This document shows positions 52,485 to 61,326 of a stretch of DNA of 64,000 bases, piece by piece. The position numbers and the translations under genes were made by a program. Below the pieces are notes generated by a model. That model saw nothing but the letters and a program-made list of their open reading frames with translations, was not told where the DNA came from and ran no database searches. Positions within the stretch are counted from its first letter, which is position 1. Every line of letters starts with the position of its first letter. The DNA is taken from contig CAKVIG010000002.1 in NCBI GenBank assembly GCA_934754515.1, positions 124,001 to 188,000 of the forward strand. The letters run 5' to 3'. The stretch is from an uncultured Candidatus Melainabacteria bacterium (GTDB lineage: Bacteria; Cyanobacteriota; Vampirovibrionia; Gastranaerophilales; Gastranaerophilaceae).

Positions 52485-54008
52485 TTAATTTACATCAACT
52501 CTATATTGCAAAGCTAAAGTCAAATGTTTTAGCTCAATATTCTCTTTTGCTTCTAAATCCGCAATTGTCCTTGCCATTTTTAAAATTCTATTAAATTTTC
52601 GACCTGAAAGCATATATTTTTGAGCAGCTTCTTTCAAAAATTCAGATGAAATTTTATCCAATTGACAGAATTGTTTAATCTGTTTTGCGCTCAATTCGGA
52701 ATTCGTTAGAATGTTTTCATTTTTATATCTTTCTGCTTGAATTTTTCTTGCTCTAACAACTCGTTTTCTGATTTCAGATGATGGTTCGGAAGTGGTTTGA
52801 GTATTAACAAGCTCCTCTGTTGTTAATCTTGGCACACTTACAACCAAATCTATTCTATCCAAAAGCGGGCCCGAAAGTTTTGATTGATATCTTTTTATCT
52901 GAAAATCAGAACAAGTACAAGGTTTTTCTCTATCCCCCAAGAAACCGCAAGGACAAGGATTCATCGCACCGACAAGCATAAATTTTGCAGGATACTTAAT
53001 CGAATTTTTTGCTCTCGAGATAACAATTTCACCATCTTCCAATGGTTGTCTTAAGACTTCCAACACTTGCCTTGGGAATTCAACCATCTCATCCAGAAAC
53101 AACACCCCTCTGTGTGCAAGTGTAATTTCTCCGGGTTTTGGGTTAGAACCTCCGCCAATAATTCCGTTAGGCGAAGCTGTGTGGTGAACAGCTCTGAATG
53201 GTCGATTTGTAACCAAAGGTTTATCCTGTTCTACAAGTCCGCAAATACTATAAATTTTGGTAAGCTCCAACGCTTCTTCCAATTCCAGTGGCGGCAAAAT
53301 AGATGCAAAACATTTTGCCATAAGCGTTTTACCTGACCCCGGAGAACCCGTCATAAGGATATTATGTCCGCCTGCAGCTGCAATTTCCAAAGCTTTTTTA
53401 GCCTTCTGCTGACCTTTTACGTCTTTAAAATCGAACGTGAAATCAGTTTGTGCGTTAGACTCCAAGTATTCATTTATATCAACTTTTGTTTCGGTTATCG
53501 GTGTATCCAAATAATGATTAACAATATCGCCAAGGTGCTTTGCACCGTACACTTTTACACCCTGCACAAGCGCAGCTTCTTTTGCATTTTCAAAAGGGAC
53601 AAAAACCGTTGTAACACCCGAATCCTTCAATCCGCTCACAAGCGGTAAAACGCCATTTATTTTTCTCAAAGAACCATCCAAAGAAAGTTCGCCTATAAAC
53701 CCTGTATTCAAGTCATCTTTAATATCAATTCCTTGTTCCTTTAAGATACCAATTGCAATCGGAAGATCAAAATTTGTGCCTTCCTTTCTGATATCTGCGG
53801 GGGCTAAATTTACAATAACCCGCCCCAAAGGAAATGAATAACCCGAATTTTTTATTGCCGAATGCACACGCTCACGCGCTTCTGATACCGCGTTATCAGG
53901 TAATCCTACAATACTAATATTAGGAACAGAATTTGCAACATCTACTTCAACTTCCACACGAAAAGAATTTATACCCGCTGATGCGGCTGTTATTGTTTTT
54001 GTAACCAT
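52485..54008 (-). CDS. YifB/ComM Mg-chelatase-like AAA+ ATPase
   Basis: A 507-residue AAA+ protein: N-terminal Lon-like domain (IVGLPDNAVSEARERVHSAIKNSGY), Walker A MTGSPGSGKTLMA, Walker B GVLFLDEMVEF, and the zinc-type CPCGFLGDREKPCTCS insertion. In naturally competent bacteria ComM is a helicase promoting branch migration of incoming DNA. Type IV pilus genes in the window fit a transformation role, but this is inferred. Confidence 0.93.
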   Translation of the reverse strand: MVTKTITAASAGINSFRVEVEVDVANSVPNISIVGLPDNAVSEARERVHSAIKNSGYSFPLGRVIVNLAPADIRKEGTNFDLPIAIGILKEQGIDIKDDLNTGFIGELSLDGSLRKINGVLPLVSGLKDSGVTTVFVPFENAKEAALVQGVKVYGAKHLGDIVNHYLDTPITETKVDINEYLESNAQTDFTFDFKDVKGQQKAKKALEIAAAGGHNILMTGSPGSGKTLMAKCFASILPPLELEEALELTKIYSICGLVEQDKPLVTNRPFRAVHHTASPNGIIGGGSNPKPGEITLAHRGVLFLDEMVEFPRQVLEVLRQPLEDGEIVISRAKNSIKYPAKFMLVGAMNPCPCGFLGDREKPCTCSDFQIKRYQSKLSGPLLDRIDLVVSVPRLTTEELVNTQTTSEPSSEIRKRVVRARKIQAERYKNENILTNSELSAKQIKQFCQLDKISSEFLKEAAQKYMLSGRKFNRILKMARTIADLEAKENIELKHLTLALQYRVDVN

Positions 54009-54125
54009 CGAAATTATTATAGTATAAAGATATGTTCGTTACAAACTCTTAATAGCTATTTTTTTTAAATGAAAACTAGCGTGCTGTGTATACAAATATA
54101 ATTTAGATTTTCTGTCCAACATTAA

Positions 54126-54377
54126 CTACGAATCAGGAAGCATTGAAGATATTTCTGCAACAATTCTTGAAATATCAGGCCCGCCAAAAATAGCTTCCAA
54201 AATCAGGCTTGAATTGATTATTGTAGTTTCACGATACTCCATCGTATCAATATCTATAATATTGAATTCAATGTAATCCTCGCCAACATAAGTAACTTTT
54301 CCGTATTCTGCTCCTGTTGCCCATCTCAAAAATACATACTTTTGTTCAAAGACCTTAAGTCTGTTTACTAATTTCAT
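54126..54377 (-). CDS. Small hypothetical beta-rich protein
   Basis: An 83-residue protein with strand-like alternation (KVTYVGEDYIEFNIIDID, then MEYRETTIINSSLILEAIFGG) that could form a small Sm/SH3-like barrel. No family named. It lies 57 bases after the PilZ gene on the same strand and may be co-transcribed. Confidence 0.5.
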   Translation of the reverse strand: MKLVNRLKVFEQKYVFLRWATGAEYGKVTYVGEDYIEFNIIDIDTMEYRETTIINSSLILEAIFGGPDISRIVAEISSMLPDS

Positions 54378-54434
54378 CTAAATACCTTCGCCTGTGTATA
54401 TAATATTATTAGTTCAAATTTTAATAAAGTCAAA

Positions 54435-55076
54435 TTAATCAAAACGTAGTAAGAAATTCTTTAAGATATCTTCATCTTCAAGTTTCACGCCTATGAATTT
54501 AAAACTATACAGCATTTCTCCAAAATTTCCATACGGAGTCTCGCGTACAAATTTTGTTTCCACGGACATTTGACCGTCAGGGAAATTTATAAGAGTATTT
54601 TTAGGCAGCTCCAACGTCAAAATCCCTGATATCTTTTTATAGATGCTTGAAAACGGTTTATTTGAAACAAATGAAATGCCACCCAGTGACAAATCATGCG
54701 TTTTAGTTTCAATAGAAAATCCGTCATTAAAGCTTATCTTCAGCGGCAATTCGACTTCTTTTCTTGTACTTGAACGCAGTTGAGTAAAGTCCCATTTTGA
54801 TGGAATGGAAACTTCATACATAATCTCACTCAAAGACATATTTGAATCTATTAACGTTACCTGTGCTTGGTAAACACCATCTGTCGTATAAACTTTTAAT
54901 TCTGCAGGACTCTTTCTTTTTGGCTTTTTAAAACCATTTGGAGTCGGAGTCGCAAAATAACACTCTTTATGATCCATAAATCTAAGTTTAACGGGCATTC
55001 TTTTTCGCGCACCATTATCAACATATATTAAATAAATTTTCGTTACATTGGATTCTCTTAATATGTTTTGCTGCAT
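54435..55076 (-). CDS. PilZ-domain c-di-GMP-binding protein
   Basis: A 213-residue protein. The N-terminal half resembles the YcgR-N type (VTKIYLIYVDNG, ECYFATP). The C-terminal PilZ domain has RSSTRKEVELPLKISFNDG (arginine-rich RxxxR switch) and DLSLGGISFVSNKP (D/NxSxxG). A GGDEF cyclase with an intact active site is at 59929, so both makers and readers of c-di-GMP are present. Likely controls pili or surface behaviour. Confidence 0.83.
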   Translation of the reverse strand: MQQNILRESNVTKIYLIYVDNGARKRMPVKLRFMDHKECYFATPTPNGFKKPKRKSPAELKVYTTDGVYQAQVTLIDSNMSLSEIMYEVSIPSKWDFTQLRSSTRKEVELPLKISFNDGFSIETKTHDLSLGGISFVSNKPFSSIYKKISGILTLELPKNTLINFPDGQMSVETKFVRETPYGNFGEMLYSFKFIGVKLEDEDILKNFLLRFD

Positions 55077-55142
55077 TTCAGTACTCTCTGATCATCTTAC
55101 TTCAACCATAATAACACATTTTAAATAATACTACAATATTGC

Positions 55143-55185
55143 AAAAAGCAAAGACAGACATTTTTATGCCTGCCCTCGCTTTTTA
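55143..55185 (-). terminator. Terminator of the M49-like gene
   Basis: Minus strand: AAAAAGCGAGGGCAGGCAT / ATGTCTGTCTTTGCTTTTT imperfect hairpin with terminal T run. Confidence 0.7.
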
Positions 55186-55198
55186 AAAATCAAACAAT

Positions 55199-57088
55199 CT
55201 ATTCTGCCAACAATTTATCAGCAAGTGGAGATTCGACTTTACCATTAAGCGTTTTTGAAACAGTCTTAATATTTTCAGCCATTTTTTCCATCTCAGGCGT
55301 CCAAACAAAATTATCCATCACGTATTTTTCACCTTTAGAAAAATCACCTTTCATTTGTACTTGGATGATTTCTTCCAACATTTTTCTTGCCGTAGGAACC
55401 ATTTTTTCGATATCAACATCAAGCACACCGTCAGGTGAAATTTTCATAGCACCTTCTTTTATGAAATAATAGTTTTGCATAACCGAGCGAACTCTATGCG
55501 CTTGACTCAAAGTTGGTTTTGACATCATCATATTATCGGTAGCATAAGTTACGATAATTTGTTTTCTTTGCTCAGGTGTGTACATGCCGGCATCCGTCAA
55601 AACATCGAGCATAGCCAAAGAAACCATATCAGCTTTGTTTTCTTCGATAATTGATTTATATTTACCCAAACCTTCCGTTCCTGATTTTGGTCCGAGAGAG
55701 TGTCCGTTTTCGTGTCCGACAGTGAACCAATGGTCAGCTTCGTCATTGTAGAATTTGTGTAATTCAGGATTTAAAGTCGCATTTAAGCGTTTTTTCATCT
55801 TTTCTTTCGCGTCTTCTGATGTGATAAGACGAATTTGTCTGTGATACACATTTCTTCTTCCGCCATCCAATTCGCGAATTGAAAGCTTATCGTCATTCGG
55901 TAAGTTTTCAGCAAGAGTAATTCCTGCTCTGAATTCGCCAACATCGCCGGTTACAGCAACCAAGTCCGCGTCAACCATTGTTTGTTTAGACTCTTTATCA
56001 GGTGAAATATTTTGAACGTATTCATCCTTGAATGGCATATTCTGAGCCATCAAAGGTAAGAATTTTTTCACATTAAGAATAGCATCAGTACCTTTTTTGT
56101 TAATGATACCAACTCTACCGCCAAGGAAATCTTTTGCAACAGGCACAATTCCGTTTTCATCCAAAAGTGCTTTTAATTCAGGATTTTCAACAACAGTTTC
56201 TGTTAATTCATCTGAATAATTTTCTCTTGTTATTGTGAATTCAAGCGGAGTGTCTTGCAAAGTTGCCCATTTTTTGTCTGCATAAGCGTCAAGCATAGGG
56301 TCAGCCGTTCTTAACGCTTTTGCTTGAAGTTGTAAAAACTCATTAAAATCAGCGTTTGTAGAAGTCTCAGAAGCTTTTTCAAGTTCTGAAGCCATATAAG
56401 CAAAATCGTCTTTAAACTTGTCGATATAATCTGTTGCAACAAGTTCGTTACCTGCTCTTTCTACAACAGAGCGTTGGTTCAAAATTTTAGCAACCTCGTC
56501 AACTTTGCCATTTTTAAGCATTTCAATCAAAATCTTGTGGAATTCTTCTTTCTCTAAATCTTGAGGATAAACGCCTTTTCCCGCACGCATTGAAACACCT
56601 TTAGCAAGTTCAATCATATTGCTTTCTCTATCCAATGAGCAAACACCTTTTTGAGCATCAAAAAGAATTTTTGTTAGTTTAGCGTCTTCGTTTCCTTTTT
56701 CGATTTCTTTGTCCAAATATTCTTTAAACGGCAAGTTATTCGGATTGTCTAACTGCATGTTGATTTTATCCAAAACAACCGCAGCTTTAACCAAATGCTT
56801 AAGTGCTTCTTTGTCACCATCTGCTAAATTTAAGAATTCTGGTGCATCAACAGCAAGCATTTTTTTTGTCGTTAAATAATCTTTATGTGTTCTTTTTTCC
56901 AATTCTTCGCGTGAAAGATTAAGCTCATAATCTTTTTTCAAGAATCCTACGTTGTTAATCATACTCATTTTATCAAGCTCCTTTACTAACTTATCATCGG
57001 GATAATTATTGGTTTGCGGCGTGCTTTTATTCACACTCGCGCGGTAATTTACATTGTTACGGATTTTATTTATTGGGTTTATATTCAT
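55199..57088 (-). CDS. M49 (dipeptidyl-peptidase III)-like zinc metallopeptidase
   Basis: A 629-residue protein with zinc motif HENGH at 459-463 and EENKAD at 482-487. These match the layout HExxGH...EECRAE of the M49 family, here with a five-residue HExxH rather than the six-residue HELLGH of classic DPP III. The N-terminal ~40 residues (MNINPINKIRNNVNYRASVN) are lineage-type and poorly conserved; no signal peptide. A long helical region precedes the catalytic domain. It starts 33 bases downstream of micro-ORF unit B, whose RNA may read into it. Confidence 0.75.
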   Translation of the reverse strand: MNINPINKIRNNVNYRASVNKSTPQTNNYPDDKLVKELDKMSMINNVGFLKKDYELNLSREELEKRTHKDYLTTKKMLAVDAPEFLNLADGDKEALKHLVKAAVVLDKINMQLDNPNNLPFKEYLDKEIEKGNEDAKLTKILFDAQKGVCSLDRESNMIELAKGVSMRAGKGVYPQDLEKEEFHKILIEMLKNGKVDEVAKILNQRSVVERAGNELVATDYIDKFKDDFAYMASELEKASETSTNADFNEFLQLQAKALRTADPMLDAYADKKWATLQDTPLEFTITRENYSDELTETVVENPELKALLDENGIVPVAKDFLGGRVGIINKKGTDAILNVKKFLPLMAQNMPFKDEYVQNISPDKESKQTMVDADLVAVTGDVGEFRAGITLAENLPNDDKLSIRELDGGRRNVYHRQIRLITSEDAKEKMKKRLNATLNPELHKFYNDEADHWFTVGHENGHSLGPKSGTEGLGKYKSIIEENKADMVSLAMLDVLTDAGMYTPEQRKQIIVTYATDNMMMSKPTLSQAHRVRSVMQNYYFIKEGAMKISPDGVLDVDIEKMVPTARKMLEEIIQVQMKGDFSKGEKYVMDNFVWTPEMEKMAENIKTVSKTLNGKVESPLADKLLAE

Positions 57089-57095
57089 ATTATAC

Positions 57096-57314
57096 TCTTG
57101 AAAAATTATTTAAATAGGTTAAAATAAGAATACAGGCAAGGGTAGCATCAATACCCTTACCCGCATCTCTAAAACAGAGATTTGAGTGTTAGAACTATTA
57201 CTAGTATTAGTAATAGTTCTTTTTCGCTGACTTTAACAAGCACTTTAACCTCCTTTCTGCGTACGCTCGTTAGTCAAAATGTTCATCAAAATCTTTCGCC
57301 TGTATTCCATTTTT
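57096..57314 (-). ncRNA. Conserved structured unit B carrying a hydrophobic micro-ORF
   Basis: Second copy of the unit at 9507-9714. 5' arm AATACAGGC (57306-57298) and 3' arm GCCTGTATT (57137-57129) are complementary. The pre-terminator hairpin is a perfect 10-bp stem, GGTAAGGGTA / TACCCTTGCC, where unit A has GGGTG/CACCC: the A-T for G-C change in the closing pair preserves pairing. A T-rich tail follows. Similarity to unit A runs from the promoter to TTTTTCAAGA (57105-57096), just before the M49-like start codon. Confidence 0.7.
57169..57243 (-). CDS. 24-residue hydrophobic micropeptide B
   Basis: GTG start after AAAGGAGG at 5-base spacing. Product: MLVKVSEKELLLILVIVLTL followed by KSLF. 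Same pattern as micropeptide A: short charged head with SE[RK]EL, hydrophobic run, lysine near the end. Within the ORF GAACTATTACTA and TAGTAATAGTTC form a perfect 12-bp hairpin with an ATAC loop, stronger than the 7-bp one in unit A. Confidence 0.65.
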   Translation of the reverse strand: MLVKVSEKELLLILVIVLTLKSLF

Positions 57315-57329
57315 AATGTTCAGACCTTA

Positions 57330-57358
57330 ATTTTAGCATATTAGGGTAAATATATCAA
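57330..57358 (-). promoter_or_regulatory. Promoter of micro-ORF unit B
   Basis: Minus strand: -35 TTGATA (57358-57353), 17-base spacer, -10 TAAAAT (57335-57330). Start of transcription expected near 57323, about 9 bases before the 5' complementary arm. The opposite strand carries a TATAAT at 57389-57394 for the divergent HTH-repeat gene. Confidence 0.7.
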
Positions 57359-57435
57359 TATATTTTCAATTGCAGAATTCTTGTAGTGTATAATTCCCTT
57401 TTTATGCTAATATTTAAAAACAAAGGGATTAAAAT

Positions 57436-58869
57436 ATGCGTATCACAATCAATGCTATAAATTCACAAAAAAATCCATATTTTACAGGCAAAAAAGTTGT
57501 AATTACAAAAGAAAAAGTTTTAGAACTTCGCAAAACCGCAAAAAGCGAAAAAGAAGTTTATCAAGCACTTGGCGTAAGCATGGCAACATATTACAAGTGG
57601 TTAAAAAAGTTGGGAATTTCATCCAAATTAGAAAATTATAACAGCGAACTTTCCAAAATTTCGCAAGAAAAATTTGAAGAATTGTTGAAAAATAAGACTC
57701 CGATTGATGCAATCTGCAAATTCTTTAAAATTACAACAACTGCTTATTACAACTTAATTGACAAATTTGGTCTGAGAGAAAAATATATTGTAGGAGCCAG
57801 CAGAAAAGCCGTTACGAAAGAAAAATTACAAGAATTGGTTGAAATGGGAATGTCAAATGACGATATTTGCAAAGAATTGAATATCGGAACAGACGCTTAT
57901 TACGATTTATTGAAACAATTTAATATAAAAACTCGTGCCATAATTGAACGTGAACGAGTAGAAAGCATTACCAAAATACAATTGGAAACACTTATAAACC
58001 AAGGCAAAAGCTATGATGAAATCGTTAAAGAATTAGGAATTTCAAGGTCTTCTATCAACATGTTAATTGATAAATTTCACATAAAAACATTGATAAAAGA
58101 AACAAGAGCAAAAATATTTGGAGTTACAAAGGAGCATATAGAAGCTTTGCTTGAAGCAGGAAAAAGCTCTGACGAGATATGCGAAGAACTGCACATTAGA
58201 AAACGAAGTTATCATGCTTTGTTAAATAAACTCGGCGTATCTACGAAATTGAAGCGATGCAAAGAAAATATAGCTTCTATCACTAAAGAACAGTTACAAG
58301 CTATGGTTGATAGCGGTTTGCCGGTTGCTGAAATATCGAAACGTTTAAAAATCACCAAAACTACGTTTTATCAATTACTTAAACGCCTCGATATCCGATA
58401 TGATTACAAACATCATATCGGAGAAAAAGTTGTACCAAAACAAAAGTTACAGAATGTTGTTGATGATTGGAAAAATAAAAACGAACTGCTTGAAGAACTT
58501 GGAATCGCAGAAGGAACTTTTTATGTCAAAGCGAAAATTTCTGCGGTTAAAACCCTATTAAGCGATTCAATGAAGAAAACCCGAGAAATAAATAAAGCAG
58601 AGGTGCAAGAATATTTAAATCAAGGTGCTACACTTCAAGAAATTTGTGAACTTTTTGACCTGACACCAAGCCAGTATAACGTACTATTAAGAACTTACGG
58701 GTTAGAAAATAATCAAAAGAAACTATATCAAAATGCAGATAAAGCTACCAAAGAAAAACTGGAAGAAATGATAGCACAAGAAATGTCTAAAGCTGACATG
58801 TGCCGAGAACTAAACATTACATCCGCTACATTAAGAAAGAAATTTTATAAATTCAATCTAAAATACTAA
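57436..58869 (+). CDS. Nine-module helix-turn-helix repeat protein, NPYFTG box
   Basis: A 477-residue protein. After an N-terminal NPYFTG box (13-18) it consists of nine HTH-like modules at about residues 22-73, 74-124, 125-176, 177-228, 229-280, 281-331, 332-383, 384-435 and 436-477. The alignable T/S position falls at 24, 76, 128, 179, 231, 283, 334, 386 and 438: a strict 51-52 period. Each reads roughly TKEKLEELV..G.S..EICKELNI.....YY.LLKKFGIKT. No enzymatic or effector domain is present. Probably binds DNA or RNA as an extended array. It is divergent from unit B. Family not recognised. Confidence 0.75.
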   Translation: MRITINAINSQKNPYFTGKKVVITKEKVLELRKTAKSEKEVYQALGVSMATYYKWLKKLGISSKLENYNSELSKISQEKFEELLKNKTPIDAICKFFKITTTAYYNLIDKFGLREKYIVGASRKAVTKEKLQELVEMGMSNDDICKELNIGTDAYYDLLKQFNIKTRAIIERERVESITKIQLETLINQGKSYDEIVKELGISRSSINMLIDKFHIKTLIKETRAKIFGVTKEHIEALLEAGKSSDEICEELHIRKRSYHALLNKLGVSTKLKRCKENIASITKEQLQAMVDSGLPVAEISKRLKITKTTFYQLLKRLDIRYDYKHHIGEKVVPKQKLQNVVDDWKNKNELLEELGIAEGTFYVKAKISAVKTLLSDSMKKTREINKAEVQEYLNQGATLQEICELFDLTPSQYNVLLRTYGLENNQKKLYQNADKATKEKLEEMIAQEMSKADMCRELNITSATLRKKFYKFNLKY

Positions 58870-58871
58870 TC

Positions 58872-59498
58872 TTATTTTCCAAATACAGGTGGCGGTTGAA
58901 TGTATAAAGGCTTAAGTTTTCGCCAATCTGTTTCTTGATTATTAACGGCTTTTTCATAAGCCAATTTTGCCAAAATTTCTCCCAACGGATAATCTGAAAC
59001 CTGATAAGAAACAGCTTTATCCGTATATTGACTGAATCTTTCAAGTAGGCTGTTATCAGTAATTAAAGTGCGTCCCTTAACAAGTTCATCTACTTGTTCC
59101 AATTCAATTGCACCTTTAATTTCGTCATCATAAATATAGGCTTTATTTTTTCTTGCATCAAGCGCAACCAAATCATTTCCACCCAAAATCTTAGAAAGAA
59201 TTTCAAGAGAAGAAACTCCAACAGCTTTAATATCAAGTTGTTGCGCAAGCACTCTTGCAACGGTTGTGCAGGCTCGAATTCCCGTAAAACTTCCGGGTCC
59301 GATATCAGTTGCTATCATATCAATATCTTTTGGCGTCAAATTTAATTCTTTCAACACTTTAACAATAGTTGAAATCAAATATGCAGAATGATAATTTTGT
59401 CCGTCAGAAACAATAGTTTCGCTTTTTAAAATTTTGTCATCTTCCGCTAAAGTTATGTATGTCTTATCTAAGCAAGTGTCAAATGCTAATATTTTCAA
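58872..59498 (-). CDS. tsaB: TsaB, t6A tRNA-modification factor
   Basis: A 208-residue ASKHA-fold protein (YeaZ) that scaffolds TsaD and TsaE in making t6A37 of tRNA. MKILAFDTCLDKTYITLAED, the IDMIATDIGPGSFTGIRACTTVARVLAQ motif and GVSSLEIL are typical. Overlaps the tsaE stop by 4 bases. Confidence 0.95.
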   Translation of the reverse strand: MKILAFDTCLDKTYITLAEDDKILKSETIVSDGQNYHSAYLISTIVKVLKELNLTPKDIDMIATDIGPGSFTGIRACTTVARVLAQQLDIKAVGVSSLEILSKILGGNDLVALDARKNKAYIYDDEIKGAIELEQVDELVKGRTLITDNSLLERFSQYTDKAVSYQVSDYPLGEILAKLAYEKAVNNQETDWRKLKPLYIQPPPVFGK

Positions 59499-59956
59499 TC
59501 TTTTAGTCCTTCCAAAATTTTATCTTTTCCGATAGATTTAAATTCATAAATTCTGCTGTCGTCAGAATCATCATAAGTTACATTAATTTCAATTCTCTCA
59601 AACGGCAATTCACCTTGAGAAAATTCTGCCCACTCAACGAAAGTAATTTTTTTGCCCGTAGAATATTCTCTGAGTTCGTCCGTAATTGTTTTAATTCCTG
59701 CGTGTTCAAGTCTGTACAAATCAAAATGATAAACAGGAATTGACGCGCTATAATATTCATTCAGAATTACAAAACTTGGGCTTGTAACTTTTTCTTTAAT
59801 ACCCAAAGCTTCTGCAACAAGCTTAACAAACGCAGTTTTTCCTGCGCCGATTTCACCGAAAAGGTTTACAAAACAGCCGTCATTTTCTACAAGTTTTGCG
59901 AATTTATACGCAAGTTTTTTTGTATCGTCTAGTGATTTACACTTAAATCTACACAT
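59495..59956 (-). CDS. tsaE: TsaE, t6A ATPase
   Basis: A 153-residue P-loop protein with Walker A GEIGAGKTAF (34-43), SPSFVILNEYY and HFDLYRLEHAG, then FVEWAE. The start lies inside the end of the upstream GGDEF gene (28-base overlap), a compact operon join. Confidence 0.95.
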   Translation of the reverse strand: MCRFKCKSLDDTKKLAYKFAKLVENDGCFVNLFGEIGAGKTAFVKLVAEALGIKEKVTSPSFVILNEYYSASIPVYHFDLYRLEHAGIKTITDELREYSTGKKITFVEWAEFSQGELPFERIEINVTYDDSDDSRIYEFKSIGKDKILEGLKD

Positions 59957-61326
59957 ACTCTGTTCCTTCCGCCTTCTTTAGCCTCATATAACGCACTATC
60001 CGCGCGTTTGAATAATTCTTCACCGCTTTCTTTCACATCAAATTCGGCTAAACCCATACTTATTGTCACATTTATATTTTTTTTGTCAATAGGAATTGGA
60101 GTTGTTTCAACTGCCTTCCTTAAACGCTCTCCGACAATTTTCGCTTCTTCAATATGAGTATAAGGAAGAAGCACTGCAAACTCTTCTCCGCCATATCTTG
60201 AAGGAATATCGGATTCTCTTAAGTGTTCCTTGATAATTGATGCAACCGTGCGTAAAACCGCATCGCCGCTTGCGTGACCGTAAGTATCGTTTACTTTTTT
60301 GAAAAAATCAATATCAATCATCATTGCACAAAGCGGATTTTTTTGACGTTTTGTTGTTGCTATTTCTTGTTTCAAACGCACTTCAAATTGGCGTCTGTTG
60401 TTCAAGTTTGTCAAAGCGTCCAGAGTCGCATACTGCAAGACTTTTGAATAAGTGTTTGCGCGATTTATAGTAATTGCTGACTGCCTTGTCAGTTGCTCTA
60501 AATAACTTATATCACGTTTAGAAAGCTTGTCTAAAGTGCTTCTTGCAACGATACAGCCTGTAATTTCGCCATCTGATGTTAGTGGAAATGCACCGATTTT
60601 ATCATCAGAAGTTAAAATATAATTTGTTTCAGGCGTCAGTTGTTTAAGCGTTTCATAAATTCTTTCGTCTTTACAAGCTTTTGGCCAAACAAGTTTAAAC
60701 TCGTTATCTTGTTTTAAGAACACATAAATCAAATGATCGGAAATAAATCTGTCCAACATTTCACCTATCAAAGGTACAATGTAGTTTAATTCATATTGCG
60801 TTTCAATAATTTTTGCAATGTTTTTCATAGAATCGTGAAATTCTACATTGATTTTTGATTGTTCATTCAAAACTATATTTTGAAGTTTTAATGAAGCTTG
60901 CGCTGCAAAAATCCTCATCAAGAACAAAAATTCCATATCAATAGAAGTATCATTATCAAATTCCAATTCAATAAGCCCGAACACGTTACCTTCTTTAAGC
61001 ATTGGCATAACTAACGAACTTACTTTAAGCGTAACTTCTCCGATTGAAGGTGGGAGTCTGTATGCTTTAGAATTTATAACAAAATCATGTTCTTTTATAT
61101 TTTCAAACGCTGAATAAATCTCTGAATCATCTTCAATAACTTTCCAACTGTCAGCACAATCGCGCATTGTAGAAGTTACGTTATCAAAAACAAAAACCTT
61201 AAGATTATTGATTTTTACATAAGTTTCTAAAACAGTTTTTAACTCTAATGCTAATTCTGCAGTATCAACTTCTTTTACCAAAACCTCTGAAATTTTTGTT
61301 AAAAAATGAAGTTCTTTATTTTCCAT
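59929..61326 (-). CDS. GAF-GGDEF diguanylate cyclase
   Basis: A 465-residue cytoplasmic protein. The N-terminal ~290 residues contain one or two GAF-like sensor regions (LVMPMLKEGNVFGLIELEF, FPLTSDGEITGCIVARSTL). The C-terminal GGDEF domain has the active-site GGEEF at 379-383 and an RESD inhibitory I-site at 370-373, exactly five residues before it. It should make c-di-GMP with product feedback. It overlaps tsaE and follows the TPR gene with a shared base, so the four genes 62405-58872 look like one operon. Confidence 0.92.
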   Translation of the reverse strand: MENKELHFLTKISEVLVKEVDTAELALELKTVLETYVKINNLKVFVFDNVTSTMRDCADSWKVIEDDSEIYSAFENIKEHDFVINSKAYRLPPSIGEVTLKVSSLVMPMLKEGNVFGLIELEFDNDTSIDMEFLFLMRIFAAQASLKLQNIVLNEQSKINVEFHDSMKNIAKIIETQYELNYIVPLIGEMLDRFISDHLIYVFLKQDNEFKLVWPKACKDERIYETLKQLTPETNYILTSDDKIGAFPLTSDGEITGCIVARSTLDKLSKRDISYLEQLTRQSAITINRANTYSKVLQYATLDALTNLNNRRQFEVRLKQEIATTKRQKNPLCAMMIDIDFFKKVNDTYGHASGDAVLRTVASIIKEHLRESDIPSRYGGEEFAVLLPYTHIEEAKIVGERLRKAVETTPIPIDKKNINVTISMGLAEFDVKESGEELFKRADSALYEAKEGGRNRVCVDLSVNH

